Of a stretch of 64,000 bases of DNA, positions 22,934-37,949 are shown in pieces (within the stretch, counting starts at the first letter, position 1; every line of letters begins with the position of its first letter). Location of the stretch: the NCBI GenBank assembly GCA_002794775.1, contig NBAY01000091.1, forward strand, positions 78,539 to 142,538, written 5' to 3'. Both the position numbers and the translations under genes were made by a program. This DNA comes from Porodaedalea pini (lineage: Eukaryota; Basidiomycota; Agaricomycetes; Hymenochaetales; Hymenochaetaceae). The notes beneath the pieces were generated by a model. It was given only the letters and a program-made list of their open reading frames with translations. It had not been told where the DNA came from and made no database searches.

Positions 22934-25900
22934 TTAAGTGAGCTTGGGCTTCTTTGGCAGAGCAGTTGCTCCGGAGTCCACATTAGTTGAGTGCAATTCG
23001 GCAGGGCGCTTCTGGCCAACAAAGGAAGCAGAAGTACTCATAGGCATTGCCTGTGAACAACGCTGCATGTCTGCTGGGGAAAGAGGCAATCCCACAATAG
23101 CGGCGTGAGTCCAATCATAATCCTCGCCAAGAATCTGCTTCTGTCTAACAGAATCGCCTAACAAATCCAGAAGCCTGAGCCCGTCCACATGCTGTATATT
23201 CAATATGGCCCGCGGTGGTTTAGACACCTGATTGAGTTTGGCGTGATCAGTTAGTAAAAGAGAGCTCAGATGAGAAACACGCGACTTGCCCGGAGAAGAA
23301 GGAGATCATTTTGTTGCATTTGCCGGACAGTCCAGGTTACGCCCCTTTGAGAAATCCTCGTATTCGAAAGATACTTGACCAGATGGTTCTTTATATTAAA
23401 AGCCTTCTGATAAGCCACCGACTGTTCATTACTCGAGAGGAACTGCCTCAAAACGGCACAATCAACACAATAACATCCAAACGACACAGGATTGGTACTG
23501 CGGGTGGACCGAACTTGGCTTAGACGAGCCCTTGCGATATATTTGGCCATCCCTATGCTCAGTTCGTCGAATAAAGCAACAGACGACAAGTCCGACTTTT
23601 TCTGAGCGACGAATGTATCAAGGAGATGGAGAAAAGGCATGAGCATCCCATGGAAGTGCTTTGGGGCGTCGCATCCGTCGAGAAGTGAAAGGAGGCCTTT
23701 GCTCAGGTAATCCTGTGGCCAATGTGCACCGATATTGTAGCACGATCTGACGATATTCATCAACTCTTCGGGTCCGTTCCGTTCGTGCAACGAGCTCAAA
23801 GGCAGGCTATTAACGTACGCCAGCGAACAAGCATTCCTGAATCTAGCAATCCCCTTCTCTGCCTCATCGGACTGAGACATCGAGGGAATGAGCGTCAGAA
23901 GCTTTCTAATTTCGCTCGTGCCTTTATCCTTTAGCAGCGCACTCATAGTCTCAGCGTCGTCACTATCGAGCACGTCAGTAGATGCAGAGGGCGCAATTGA
24001 CCAAAGAAAATATACAAGAAGGAAGACATACATTCTTTTAAAAATCCGCTCCGATCCGCCGGCCCTTTTTACAACCATCGCAAGATCAGCAGGCTTGCAT
24101 TCGAATGACTTTTCCGTTATGAAGTAAACTGCAGCATTCTCAAAGAAGACGCGGAAAATAAGAGAGAAAGCCTCAAGCTCGGGTTTCGTCTCAAGGTATG
24201 AATCAAGGCTTGCAGATCCATAACTGTAATAACGATTGATCGCGTGAATATGAGGAGAGCGTGCGCGCCAGATGGATTCTATGTTTTGAAAGAGCGTGGA
24301 GCATTTTTCGACATTATTCGTGCTCACGCAGAGTTCGATTACCTGCATAAAAAGCTCCTCGGTCTGTGTCTGCGCCTTTTTTGGCTCGTAAGAAACGCAT
24401 GCCCGCACTGCACCTTCGACGCATTGTGAAATGAGGGTTTCAACTAGACGCGGAGACGAAGATGGTATGGAGCCTTTTTGTTCGTCGAGTTGTTTCACGA
24501 AGGAGAGCCAAAAGTCTGTTATCGTGCTCTGCACGAGAAGCTGCGCAACAATGCTACAGGACAGTAGATGGCACATATCATCAGAAAAATAATCCATTTG
24601 AAACTAAACATGAGCACTCACACATCACGGAAGAACTCTGCACCTCGCTCTTTCACCAAGGACAACAGCCATTCGACTTGATTGATACTGACCGTCTTGA
24701 GCGAGTGTATGAGCTTTGCATCTTGCTCCTCACACCATTCGTCAATCTCACTACTGTTCATCTCCTTCGCAGCTTCAGACACTCGTCTGATTAGCTCATA
24801 TCGGCGCTCGTTGTCTCCTTCCTGCCCTAATACGTGAACAAGGCTAAAAGGACACATATTTTTTAGTACTAGGGCCGGCTAGTGTATCGAGCACGAGCAG
24901 CTTACATATCCTTTAATGTTGCCCAGGTAAAAGTCTTGAGCGCGGCAATGAACGTTCCGATGCCTACAAGTTCAATTCGTTCTTCTGCCGGACAAGTTTT
25001 CACGGCACTACTGAATAACTGCACGTCGTTCCATCGGGCAGCACTGTTACACAGGACACCCATAGCAACAACCATCTTCTCCCGTACAGTGATCGTCTTT
25101 TCGAAACTGCAATTTTCCTTCTCGTCCTGTCTCTCTCGACAACGCTCGAGCAAAAGGTCAATGAGCCGCTTTTCTTCTGGACTCGCCACAGGAGATATGC
25201 TCAGCTGCAAGGCATTGCACGTGTAGTCATAGACATCGCCAACACGGACAACCCTTTCTGCTCTCTTGGGCCATAAGAGGAGAATGGTACGATTGTATTC
25301 TTGGAAAGGATAGTCAGAGCAATGGCCCAAAGAGAACAAAGCGATTTACTCACCATACTCATATTCGACGTCCTGAAAGAGAATTTAACAAAATGAGATA
25401 GAATACGTTTATACATCGTTATTCTTACCTCAAGTTCGATCCTGCTGATGTAATTTATTTCTGGCGTTCCATCTCTCCACAATTCAGAATTCAGAATTTC
25501 ACTCGTTTCGAGATTTAGTTCGGAGATTTCGACAGGCATACCATCGCCATCAATAAAATCTTGAAGAATTAGTTTTTTGGTCTGCGAATTTGTCGCTCTT
25601 TAAGTCGGTGAACTTGAGATTGCTATCATCCGGCCCGAGCAAAGGATCGACACAGCTCTCGCATACACAGGTGTGTCCACTTGGAAGTAGACCTGTCGAG
25701 CCGCTGACTTGCAACTTCGCATCCGCAAGATAGACCTCGAAGTCAAGCTCGCGTGCAATAGGAAGCAGATATAACAGCAAATCGGCATCACATCCGACGA
25801 GGACTTGAGATCCCGCCTGCGCCCGCTTTGAAGCCTTGCTTTGTAACAGGTATGCAAGTACGGCAGCCGGCTTTTTGTCCTTTTCTTTTTCTTTCCATGA

Positions 25901-27030
25901 GACTAAGGTCTCACGAAGCTTCGCTGCTGCAATTAGCGGTTCAGGCAGCCGAGGGAAGCTCTTGCCCTCGTCAATGGATTGTAATGAGTAATGAAGGGCA
26001 AGTCGGTAGCCCGACAGAACGGGATCAGCTTTGTAGTCCACGCCAGCATATACTGCGACAACCGAGGTCGAAAGAGCACTGTGCGGTGCCAGATCAAATA
26101 CTTTGGCCTGACTAGGTTCGGAGACTTGAAGCAATCCACCGGTAAAAGGAGACGGGAGGATAACGACGACGGAGCCGAAGCTCCCTTCTGAAGGTGGGCT
26201 GCCGCGAGGAGATAAACTATGAGTAAACAGTACACAATAACGATATAGAAACCAATACATTCTATCGTTCGTTACTCTGAAAGAGTGTGTTAATGTTTTT
26301 AGAAAAAAACTTTCAGTCGATAGAGCATAAAGCTTACTCAGAACCCTCTTTCGTCAGTGAAAGTTTCTCGAGCCGGCATCTCTGCTTCGCAACATCACGA
26401 ACGTCAAGGGCTGCGCATACAGCAGATAGTAGAGATTTCTGGGCCCAGTCTTCCCAGGCAGGATTGTCAAACAAAATCTGGCATCATAGTCAGGCACAGG
26501 AGATCAGACTCGTAAAAAGCCGTACCCTGTCAGACGGCAACTCGATGCTCTTCTTCGAAAGTACATCCTGGTGTGCAGTTTCTTGCTCAAGCAAGCTGAA
26601 GATGGATTGAGCATCTCGTGGGCTTAGCGGTAGACCGATGGACCCGAGACCAATTATGTTTAAACAGGGCCTTGGTGTCTCGTCGATAGAGTAAGTATGA
26701 GAGTACGCGAATGTGCCGTTGAATGAGAACTCTGCTGCTGCATCTAAGAAATTCTCCTGTAAACATGTCACATTGAGAGATATAGCTCATTGAGAACTAG
26801 TTTTGGGAATCCACCTTAACCCCCTCAGGCAACCCAGACATCGCATGTTTCTGCTGACTTGTACCATTTTCGCCGACACACTCCGGTCCCGACTCGGCTG
26901 ATGCATGGCTGGAATTTCTGTCAGCATCATCCATGTGGTCAATAGGTCTGTCTGATGCGGATAAGCAGCTCATTGCAGACCAAGATATGAGAGAGGGCGA
27001 GAAAAAAGCGTTGCTTCGCGACGCGCTCAT
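22934..27030 (-). CDS. Large protein with degenerate Fe2OG-dioxygenase-like domain
   Basis: About 1190 residues (1160 if the ATG at 26934 is used). Exons 27030-26815, 26756-26526, 26477-26338, 26216-25429, 25372-25354, 25299-24906, 24843-24622, 24553-23281, 23227-22934. The N-terminal third resembles a basidiomycete Fe(II)/2-oxoglutarate dioxygenase-like family (GSVVVILPSPFTGGLLQV, HSALSTSVVAVYAGV, SGYRLALHY). The expected HxD and distal His positions are substituted. The remaining ~800 residues are helical, with no domain recognised, and end in a basic KRP...PKKPKL tail like a nuclear signal. One extra T in a T6 run at 25573-25578 (A6 on the coding strand) breaks the frame inside exon 4. A mini-exon at about 26263-26280 is an alternative to the single 121-nt intron 3. 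Confidence 0.7.
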
Positions 27031-27901
27031 AACGCGTTGTTTGTGGGTCCTGAATGCTCTGAACAAATAGCTGAGTCAGCCTGCTACCTAGAATCCTTCC
27101 CTACAGCTGCTTTTCACTCAAAGAGGCTCTTCTTAAGATAAACCATTTGTAATTCTGCTCACTAATTTCAGGAATTATCTTTCAATTTCTTTTTTCACTG
27201 TTTTAAATTTGTCCAAATTCAAGCTTACTATAAATGAGCACACCGTTTTGCATTGAGGTTCATTTTTGACATGACTGAATCCCAAGGTAGGCAGTCTAGA
27301 TCTAAAATACCGTAGAAAAACATATGTATTTTCAAATGATCCAAACAAAGACTTTGTCCAGAACTTGAACAAATTGCGTAAAATTGAATAGAACTCGAGC
27401 ACACTGGCACGAGAAATTGGTAGATTCTACAGTCGAATTTTTGATTTTTGACCAACGTAAACAGGCACTTTAGGTGTAAAGAAGCTCTCTTACGTGGTCT
27501 GCAATTGTGCATACCTAGGCCTGTGGTAGATCTGGATGGTTGACTGTTGGTCAAAATCTGAGTGTCTGTTGCGATGTATACATGTAACAACTTGAAATAA
27601 AGCTGATTCGTTTCGTGCAGATACAAGAGAAGTTGAATTGATATTACTCATCTATGCGAAGTTATGTGCCATGAAGTTATGTTTCCTACGAAGCAGTACT
27701 AGTACTAGTGATGCTTGAGTTGTATTCTTCGGGCCGTAGAGTGCGCATTTAAACTTGTTACGTAAGACTTCGGAAGGTGAGAAATTTGAGGTGATCGTTC
27801 AGCCGCTTCAGCATCTGTGTCATCTATTCACTCTACGTCTCCCATCGTCGAATAAACGCACACAATTGCTACTGTAGCTTGCAGCGAATACACCTGCAAT
27901 C
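27031..27901. other. Divergent intergenic region, AT-rich
   Basis: Lies between two divergent starts. The middle (about 27130-27640) is AT-rich with short random frames on the minus strand. No repeat pair or gene recognised. Confidence 0.5.
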
Positions 27902-29902
27902 ATGCGTCAGCATATGCGATTTTGTCCAACCTGTCTAACACTGCTGAACGTTTGCGCAGCTCCGAAAAAGGGACAGAAAATGTCGCTGAATGCATTCCTG
28001 GAGGATAGCGGTAAGTCTGTATGACGTTTCTTGCGAGAAGAGTTTACGATGAACATTTTGCAGCTCTGGGATCTTGGGCAGATGAAATGGATGCGCTTCC
28101 GTCCGCTCGTGAGTGTTACGCCACGGCGTTTACTGCGTCGATAATAGTTGCAGCGCTAATGGGCTTGTTCAGCCGCTCCGAAGCTGGACGATGGGGATGG
28201 CAGGGACTATAGAGGCAGAGGAGATGATTTCCTTTCTTCTCGACGTGAGTTTGATAACTCGGCCTTTATGTTTTCAATAACCTTACAACATGCGATCTTA
28301 TTATAAAGCTGATCGCGGTCCTATGGCTCCTCGTGAAGAGGTCCCTCTTCCTACTCACCCGCCGTTTACTGCCTTCGTCGGAAATCTGGCTTTTGACCTT
28401 ACGGAGGGTGACCTGGGTGCTTTCTTTGGTTCTCCTGATGTGGTCGGCATCTCTTCGTTGCATGCATGATGCAGCCCCTTTCTTACGTTTTGCATCTCAG
28501 GTCAAAAGCGCTAAAGTCATTCGTGACCGCGAAGATAAACCCAAGGGTTTTGGATACGTTGAATTCACCACCGTAGATGGCTTGAAGGATGCGCTTAGCA
28601 AAAATGGAGCTGTAAGTGCCACGCTAGTTGTTCATACTTGTGCCAGAGGCTCAATAATGCGAATTATAGACTTTTTCTAGCCGTGCGATTCGTGTAAATG
28701 TAGCAGAGCCGCGTGAGACAACAATTTTTGGTCCTTCATATATCTCATTTTTGACACTCTGCTTAGCGAAAGAGCGTGGCGGCTTCGGAAACTTTGATGA
28801 CGACAAGTTCGCCAGCCCCTGGCGTCGTGATGGTCCTCTGCCCGATCAAGGTCGTGATAGTGGCAGCCGTCGACGCTACGAGGGACTTCCATCTGAAAAT
28901 CGTGAATCGATCTCTGAGGGCAACAGCGATTGGCGCTCCAATCGTCCTCCCCCTCGTTTCCCAACAGAGCCAGAGGCCCCTCCCGTTCGAAGGCGCGGCT
29001 CTGGTTTCTCAACGCCGACGCATGAAAGTGAGTCGGGCCCGGCGGACACAGAGGAAAAATGGACCATCGGAGGCAAGTTCAAACCGAGTCAGGGCTCTGG
29101 CACTGATAGCCAGACGGGAAGTCGCTTTGGTTCTGTGAGGGGACGGAGCGACATGGGCCCGCCATCGTCGGTGGCTGAGGAAGGCCCTTGGAGGAGGGCC
29201 AAACCTACAGGAAGCAGTACTTCGCGTGAGTTCCAAAGTCTTATCAAATCGATTAGGTTGCCTTATCGCGCCTCTTTAATAGCAACAAGCTCAGTTCCCC
29301 CTACTCCACAGCTGTCTCGTCGAAAGCTCGAGCTTCTTCCTCGATCGTCTAGCGGTTCTTCTCAACCAACTCCCCTTTCGTCCCCCAAATCAGCCGGATT
29401 CTCTTCTACGAAATCCAATCCTTTCGGTGCAGCAAAGTAAGAAAGACTAAACGCCTATTCATTCTTTTCTTTCCTAATATATCGTATTAGGCCTGTTGAT
29501 GTATCAGCTCGCGAAGCGGCCGCAATGGAGAAGATCGAGAAGGAGAAAGAGGAGATTAGGGAGCGCGTTGCCCACCACTCGATGTCGCGCCAGAGCTCGC
29601 GCCAGGCGCGCGAACGCCCTGGACATGGGCGCAGCGAGGTAGGAGCACGGTCGCCATCGTCGGCTCCGGCGGGAATGGCTGAGGAAGCCGCGCCCGGCTC
29701 TCCGCGCGCATCAAATGCGCCCTCTCAGGCGCCAGCACCTGCGAACGTTCGCTCTTCTTTCAGTTTCGCGCACGCTGCTGCGGGAAAGAAAGAAGCTGCC
29801 TCTGACTCTGCGCAGTCTACTGAACCTTCGGCAGAAGCGGGGGAGGAAAAAGGCGCTGACGTTGACGCAGTCGCAGGGAAGCTTGCTGAAGTAAACGTGT
29901 AA
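27902..29902 (+). CDS. eIF4B-like translation initiation factor (RRM)
   Basis: Stimulates eIF4A helicase and mRNA recruitment; cytosolic. 494 residues. Exons 27902-27905, 27960-28010, 28064-28108, 28173-28244, 28309-28442, 28501-28611, 28670-28712, 28767-29225, 29283-29436, 29491-29902. The first coding exon is only ATGC; splicing gives MPPKKGQKMSL, the expected eIF4B start, followed by GSWADEMDALP. One RRM lies near residues 85-160, with RNP2 AFVGNLAF and RNP1 KGFGYVEF. Then come FDDDKFASPWRRD, an Arg/Ser/Pro-rich region, SRRKLELLPRSSSG, and a charged helix (EKIEKEKEEIRERV). The donor of exon 5 (GTG|GTCGGC) is weak; a GAT|GTGGTC donor 3 nt upstream is possible. Confidence 0.88.
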
Positions 29903-30351
29903 TTTTCTGTCTAAGGTCTAGGTCCACCAACCTCTCTGTGCACCTCTGCTTCTCTCAATTTCATTCTAAACGTCTGTTTGCATGATTACTTTCTCTCGCA
30001 GAGCGGATTCTTACTTATCATGTGTCATATGCTTCTCTGAAGGCTGTCTATAAGATGCCACTTTCTCGTTTCCCACTCGTAGGTCCTTGCGCTCGCCCGC
30101 AAGTTCGCAATGTGATGTGTACGGATAATATGTTTTTCTTGCTTTTGGCCTCCCCTGTTTGTCCTCATGCAATCCCCTCATCCATTGTCGCATGCATTTC
30201 TGCTCACGATAATAGCACGCCAGTCTTCCTGCCTTTTCACTTAGATCGTTTGCGTCTTCATGCTTTGGCCCAAGGATGATAAAAAAACAAGCAGTGTACG
30301 TTCAATAGATGATCATGATACGTTCCCAAGAAAGCGATAATTATGTGCAGT
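29903..30351. other. Convergent intergenic region
   Basis: Shared 3' flanks of eIF4B and the cyclophilin. No gene seen. Confidence 0.5.
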
Positions 30352-31862
30352 TTAGTCCTCGCTCCGCCTCGAGCGCATCTCGGGATCAACATACTTCATC
30401 CGGCCACGACCTAAAATGTGTCACCTTAAGAAAAAGCTCGATAGAGTAGGAGACCCGCTCACCTTTATACCGCACGCCCCCGCTCTCCGCAGCGTCCGCC
30501 TGAATCTTCGCGCGCTCCGCCTCGTACCGTCGCTTAATCTCTGCAAGCTCGCGCAGGCGCGCCGCCTCGATCCGTTCACGTTCCTCGCGTTCCAGGCGCG
30601 CGTCATACTCTTCTTCCGTCTCCTCTCGCGGAACTGCACGGCCATCGTGCGCACCAAGGGAGCGTGTGCGTGAGCCCGAGCGATGGTTCCGCTTTTTGGC
30701 CCTTTTCTCTTTCTTTTCTTTACGTGCGCGTTTCTTGCGCCGCTTGCGCTCTGCCTCGCTGTCGCTCTCCTCAGATGTGGGCGTGCGCGATCTGGTTCTG
30801 GATCGAGATCGCGAGCGAGAGCGGGAGTACGAAGCATGTCGATGTCTTCTTCGCTTTCTCTCCCTTTCACTATCCACACTCTCATCCTCATTATCCGCGT
30901 GCTGCTTCACAGGCGTAGGCGGGCGGCGCAGCTCCAGCTCACCGCAATTCGCGACTTCAACGGGGACGGTGGGACGGTCCTTCTCGTCGGTGGGCACGGC
31001 GGCGATGCGCTGGATGACGTCGTCGAAGCCGCGCAGGACGCGCCCGAAGACGACGTGCTTGCCGGTGAGGTGCGGGCAAGGCCGGAGCGTGATGAAGAAT
31101 TGCGAGTTGTTGGTGTTGGGGCCCTTGTTGGCCATGACGAGGAGGCTGGGGAGAGATGGTAGTGAGTGAGCAACTTGTCTGAATGAACGCGGAGCTTGGT
31201 AGAGGGATTGAGGTGAATGTAGCTGGTCTGGTCTACGTTGAAGACGCGCATACTTCAGGCTCACCAGAGGCGTTCAATGTTCCTCCCTTTCAGTTACAAG
31301 TTGCGAGATTCAACCTCACAAGTGAACTCGATTAGAGCTATGCCCAGCTCGTCTCGTCTCACAGCTCAGCACTATACCTGGCGCCAGTCTCGGTCCATAT
31401 CACCAAAGAAACTCCGGGTTCGACCCCGTGAAATATAAAAACAGACTCACCCTGCCGCATCCACAGGACGCGAGAGGTCCTCATCAGCGAAAGGAGCGCC
31501 GTATATGGACTCGCCGCCCGTGCCGTTCCCTTTTGTAAAGTCGCCGCCTTGGACCATGAAGTCGGAAATGACGCGGTGCATTTTACTGTGCTTATAGTAC
31601 AGGGGTATCTGAGATATGGGCGACACGCCCCGTTCACCCGTACATAGTGCTCTGAAGCTGAGAAAAATGCGTGAGGCTTCTATGGAATATTGACAATTCC
31701 GGCCTCACTTCTCAGCTGTTTTTGGCGCGGAAACGTTGAAGAGTTCAAATATAACTCTGTGTATTTCTGTCAGAAACATTGAGGGCGTTCGTATGAACGG
31801 TCGAACCTTCCTAGAGATGCGCCATCGACAGTAAAATCGAGGAATACACGGGGAGCAACCAT
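30352..31862 (-). CDS. SR-type cyclophilin (peptidyl-prolyl isomerase with RS/charged tail)
   Basis: Prolyl isomerase probably acting in the nucleus on splicing factors. 350 residues; exons 31862-31807, 31756-31709, 31657-31451, 31145-30463, 30410-30352. The cyclophilin domain spans residues 1-175: [60 protein letters not shown]. The catalytic Arg (MHR), Gln (VQGG) and Phe (QFF) are kept. The cyclosporin-contact Trp is His ([12 protein letters not shown]), as in large SR cyclophilins. An RS-rich, then KR/E-rich coiled tail follows and ends in [13 protein letters not shown]. Intron 3 (31146-31450) is long (305 nt) and holds no exon I can support. Divergent from the Ras-like gene. Confidence 0.92.
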
Positions 31863-32133
31863 GAGTGTGACGGACGAGGACAAGTACGGGGACGGGTGGT
31901 GACTTCTGAATAGAGTTCCCAGGTTGTATGATCATCTGCATCTTCTTGTAGAAAGTTCTCTCCCGTCTCCGTGCCTATTCCACTTATCTTCGGGGCGTCT
32001 CTCACTTGTTATTCTCTAATCCGAGCTGGCGATCGGATTCGACCAAGACGGGCCCTCGCCTCAAAGACAAGGACGCTTTGGTTTGCCTTCTACCTCCATC
32101 TCTCCCATCTCAGTCACTCATCTCTCTCCCTGC

Positions 32134-33066
32134 ATGCGCGAATTCAATGCAGTCGTCTTGGGAGGTATGTCTTAGACATTCCCTTCTATGTCATCCGCTT
32201 ATCTCTTACTTTCTGACCCCTAGCGGGAGGCGTCGGTAAATCAGCTCTCACTTGTCGCTTTGTCAAGGATGTCTTTGTCGATGGCTATGACCCGACTATA
32301 GAGGGTCAGTCTTGCTCGAGCTGTCTCTGCTTACTTGTCTAACGGAATGCCGCCTGCAGAGGAATACAGTCGCGAGCTCATCGTCGACGGCGAATGGAAC
32401 AAGGCTTGTGACCTTCATATTAGCCTCGGTCTCAGCGCATATGCTCATCTATGCTCATCTGTTCGTCGTCTAGCTCGAGGTGCTCGATACAGCTGGCGCA
32501 GAGCAGTTCACAGCATTCAACGAGATGTACATCAAGGTGCGCGCGTCCGTTAGCGAGCGACGACCGGACCTTTACTCACTGTCGTTCCTATCAGTCCGGG
32601 ATGGCTTTTATCCTGGTGTTCAGGTGAGTAGCCGATTGAATTTCTCCGCGCTTCCCAGTCTTGAGATTTTCTAACTCTGGGTATTAGTCTGACACAGAGA
32701 GCTACGCTTCGCGAGGTGGACAACCTTCGGCAACAAATATACCGAATTAAAGGCGCGAACACTGTGCGTTCTCTTCGCTTTCTTGCACGTTCTGGATGCT
32801 TACACAAGTCTTTATTGTTCGGTGCATTCTAGAATGTGCCCATTGTCGTTGTGGGCACAAAGTCGGACTTGACTGCGGAGCGCGATGTGGACCGAGAGAT
32901 CATCGCGACGACCGCGGAACGCTGGGGGTTGCCGTTCTACGAGACATCGGCGAAGAAGAACTGGCATGTCAATGACGTGTTCGAGGACCTCGTCCGACAG
33001 ATGCGTGAGCGCTACCCAGCAAGCGCGAGGCGCAGGAGGCGCAGCGAGCGATGTATAGTGATGTGA
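32134..33066 (+). CDS. Ras/Rap (Rsr1-like) small GTPase with CaaX box
   Basis: 185 residues; exons 32134-32164, 32224-32304, 32360-32403, 32474-32536, 32595-32623, 32688-32763, 32833-33066. G1 is [11 protein letters not shown], the effector loop is YDPTIEEEYS, G3 is DTAGAEQF (Ala where Ras has Gln61 and Rap has Thr), G4 is GTKSDL (Thr for the usual Asn) and G5 is ETSAK. A basic run (ARRRRRSER) precedes CIVM, a farnesylation-type CaaX box, so it is a plasma-membrane or endomembrane switch. [13 protein letters not shown] is closest to the Rap1/Rsr1 branch. Exon 3 to 4 uses an apparent GC donor (AAG|GCTTGT), forced by phase and family alignment. Confidence 0.88.
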
Positions 33067-33627
33067 CAGTACAATTGACATGGATGCTCAATTGTGTCGT
33101 TGCGATGCTTCGCGGATGGGCGAGGCGCACAGGCGTATTTGGGTTCCGCCTATTTTCAAACCCTTCCTGACCTTTCCCTTTTCCACTCCCTTCTCACCTC
33201 ATCTATGGACATATATCCCTACTGCTTCCCTTCCTTTTGTCTTTGCTCTCTTTGCTAATGCTCACTGCTTTCGGAATGCTACTACTGTTCATTGTTCTGC
33301 TTTCTTGTATTTCTTCAGGGCTGACTATCAACGTGTAAATAGCACTCCTTTCCCCTATACCCGACATCTTGTGTTGTATTTTGCATTGGGAGATACTTAC
33401 GCTATTTTCGCATAGTTTTAATTTATTCGGATTCAGAAAATACAGGCGCTTTGTACCGTATCCATGTTTGGTCCATGTTTGCTCATGTTTGCTTCACACT
33501 TTTTTCAACTCACAGCCTTGTGCTGGTCGCTCTTCCATCGACCACCGCCAGCATTCGTGGCGTCCATAGACTTTAGATTTTGGTCTTCTCTTTTCTGCCT
33601 TTCTTCAGTTCACTTTAGACTTTCAGA
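33067..33627. other. Intergenic, tandem genes
   Basis: 3' flank of the Ras-like gene and promoter/5' UTR of DBP2. T/C-rich stretches; no separate gene seen. Confidence 0.5.
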
Positions 33628-36411
<2,784 letters not shown>

Positions 36412-37949
36412 ATTGCGCTTGCTCTTACCCGACGCATCATTTCCAGATTCCCATTTCCCACCCATTCGTGTGCCGAGAGCCCCTGTATTGCTATCGCACA
36501 GGCTCCACGGCGTGTGCCTTGCAGTGTGATGACTTGTCATGAGCTGTATGTTTTCTCGTGATGCACGCTCGTTCATTCGTTCGCTACGGCTTCGTTCCTT
36601 GCAGTGTGAGCACTGGGACCTGCGGGCTCCCTCAAGCTCTTTGATTCGTTCTTTAACGAGATGTGTTTTATGTTGTCGAGACATGATGGTATAGATAGTG
36701 ACACGCGCGGGTCTCACGGTGTGCGTTAATGTACTTTGCAATTGGCATTGATGTTGGCATTTGTGCGAGCTGGATTGGAGGGACAAGAGTGCGACTGGAT
36801 CAATCGCTGCGAGCGATGCGACGAGAGAATGTTCGAACAGCCTCGCCTCGCTTGGGGTGAGTCGGGAGCAGGGCGAGGCGAGATGTCGCCGCTGCGGTGT
36901 TGCGTCGAGCGTGGGTGCGCGCTCACCGCCCGCGCAGGGCCAGGGCTAGGGCCGCCTTGTCATCGACAGCATCGTAACGTATAAAACACACTGAGATGCA
37001 TCAAGATTCCAATTTCACTCTCTGCCCCTCCCATATCTTACTTCTCTTTAATCTCTGCCCTCTGCGTGCGTTGCGAAGGAGATCGAGGACAGGGGTGCTA
37101 CGCAGCTACGGCCGTTAGAGTTACTTATTGCTACTTCTGGCCTTTGAGTTTGGTGAGGAAGACAAGGAGGTGTGTATCTATATGCGCGTATATAGCTTCC
37201 GTCGTCGACGTGTCTCCCGCCTTATAATGACCTTATCCCACAGAGAGACAGACATCCCCGAGTCGTCCAACTAACTCCATCCACGCCCTTGCCCCGCCGC
37301 CGATTTACCGAACGAGAGGAACAGCCCCATTGAGCACACGGAGGTAACTCGCGCACCGCTTTCGACTGAATCGCACAAACCCCATGTACGTCCCATGCCA
37401 ACAACGTTTAAGTTCAAATACGACTCGGAGTTGAACATTTCGCGCTGACGTTGACATTCCGTTCGCGCTGGCAGTAACGCGTCTCTCTAACGCCTAGCCT
37501 AGCGTCGCGCGACGCAATACTCGCACGCATATACGGACACACGCACACGCTAACGGCCAGCGGTCCCTGCATCACCCTGCGTATTCAATTCAACTTGCAT
37601 CGAATACAGTTACGAGGAAGCACAAGGAGGCACGGATCCGACATATCGTATCGCACTTCGCATCGCGTGCCACATTTCTACGCCACGTCAACGACCAAGC
37701 TTGAACTCAGTTAAATCGCGGCTTTAGACTACTTAGGTCGTAAATCCTGTGGCAAGTGGCGAGCTATCTCAGGTGCGGTCAAGTCTTCTCAGTCGTCGTA
37801 TCCCCACTCATTCGCTCCGCTGGCCTTTTCTTTCGACAGTCCGCGCCATCGACGAAGCTTGTGTGCCGCACTCTAGCGCCCCCATCGCACCGCCCGACGT
37901 ATAAACGCGACCGCCCGCGCGCAAAACCTTGAGGATCTAGATCGCAACG
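36412..37949. other. 1.5 kb intergenic region
   Basis: 3' UTR of DBP2 and the long upstream region of the next gene. CpG-rich near 36.8-37.0 and 37.4-37.9 kb. Only short random frames seen. Confidence 0.5.

Noticed and set aside
27175..27626. Two overlapping minus-strand frames
   Set aside because: AT-rich, low-information translations without splice sites or homology.
31350..31435. tRNA-like T-arm (GGGTTCGACCCC) with a nearby AGCTCAGC
   Set aside because: The T stem, acceptor stem and anticodon arm do not pair in tRNA spacing on either strand; it lies in a cyclophilin intron.
31146..31450. Hidden extra exon in the 305-nt cyclophilin intron
   Set aside because: Direct joining gives the family sequence [15 protein letters not shown], so nothing is missing.
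37000..37949. Possible small genes upstream of the Ser-rich gene
   Set aside because: Only short frames without codon bias or splice signals; treated as promoter/5' UTR.
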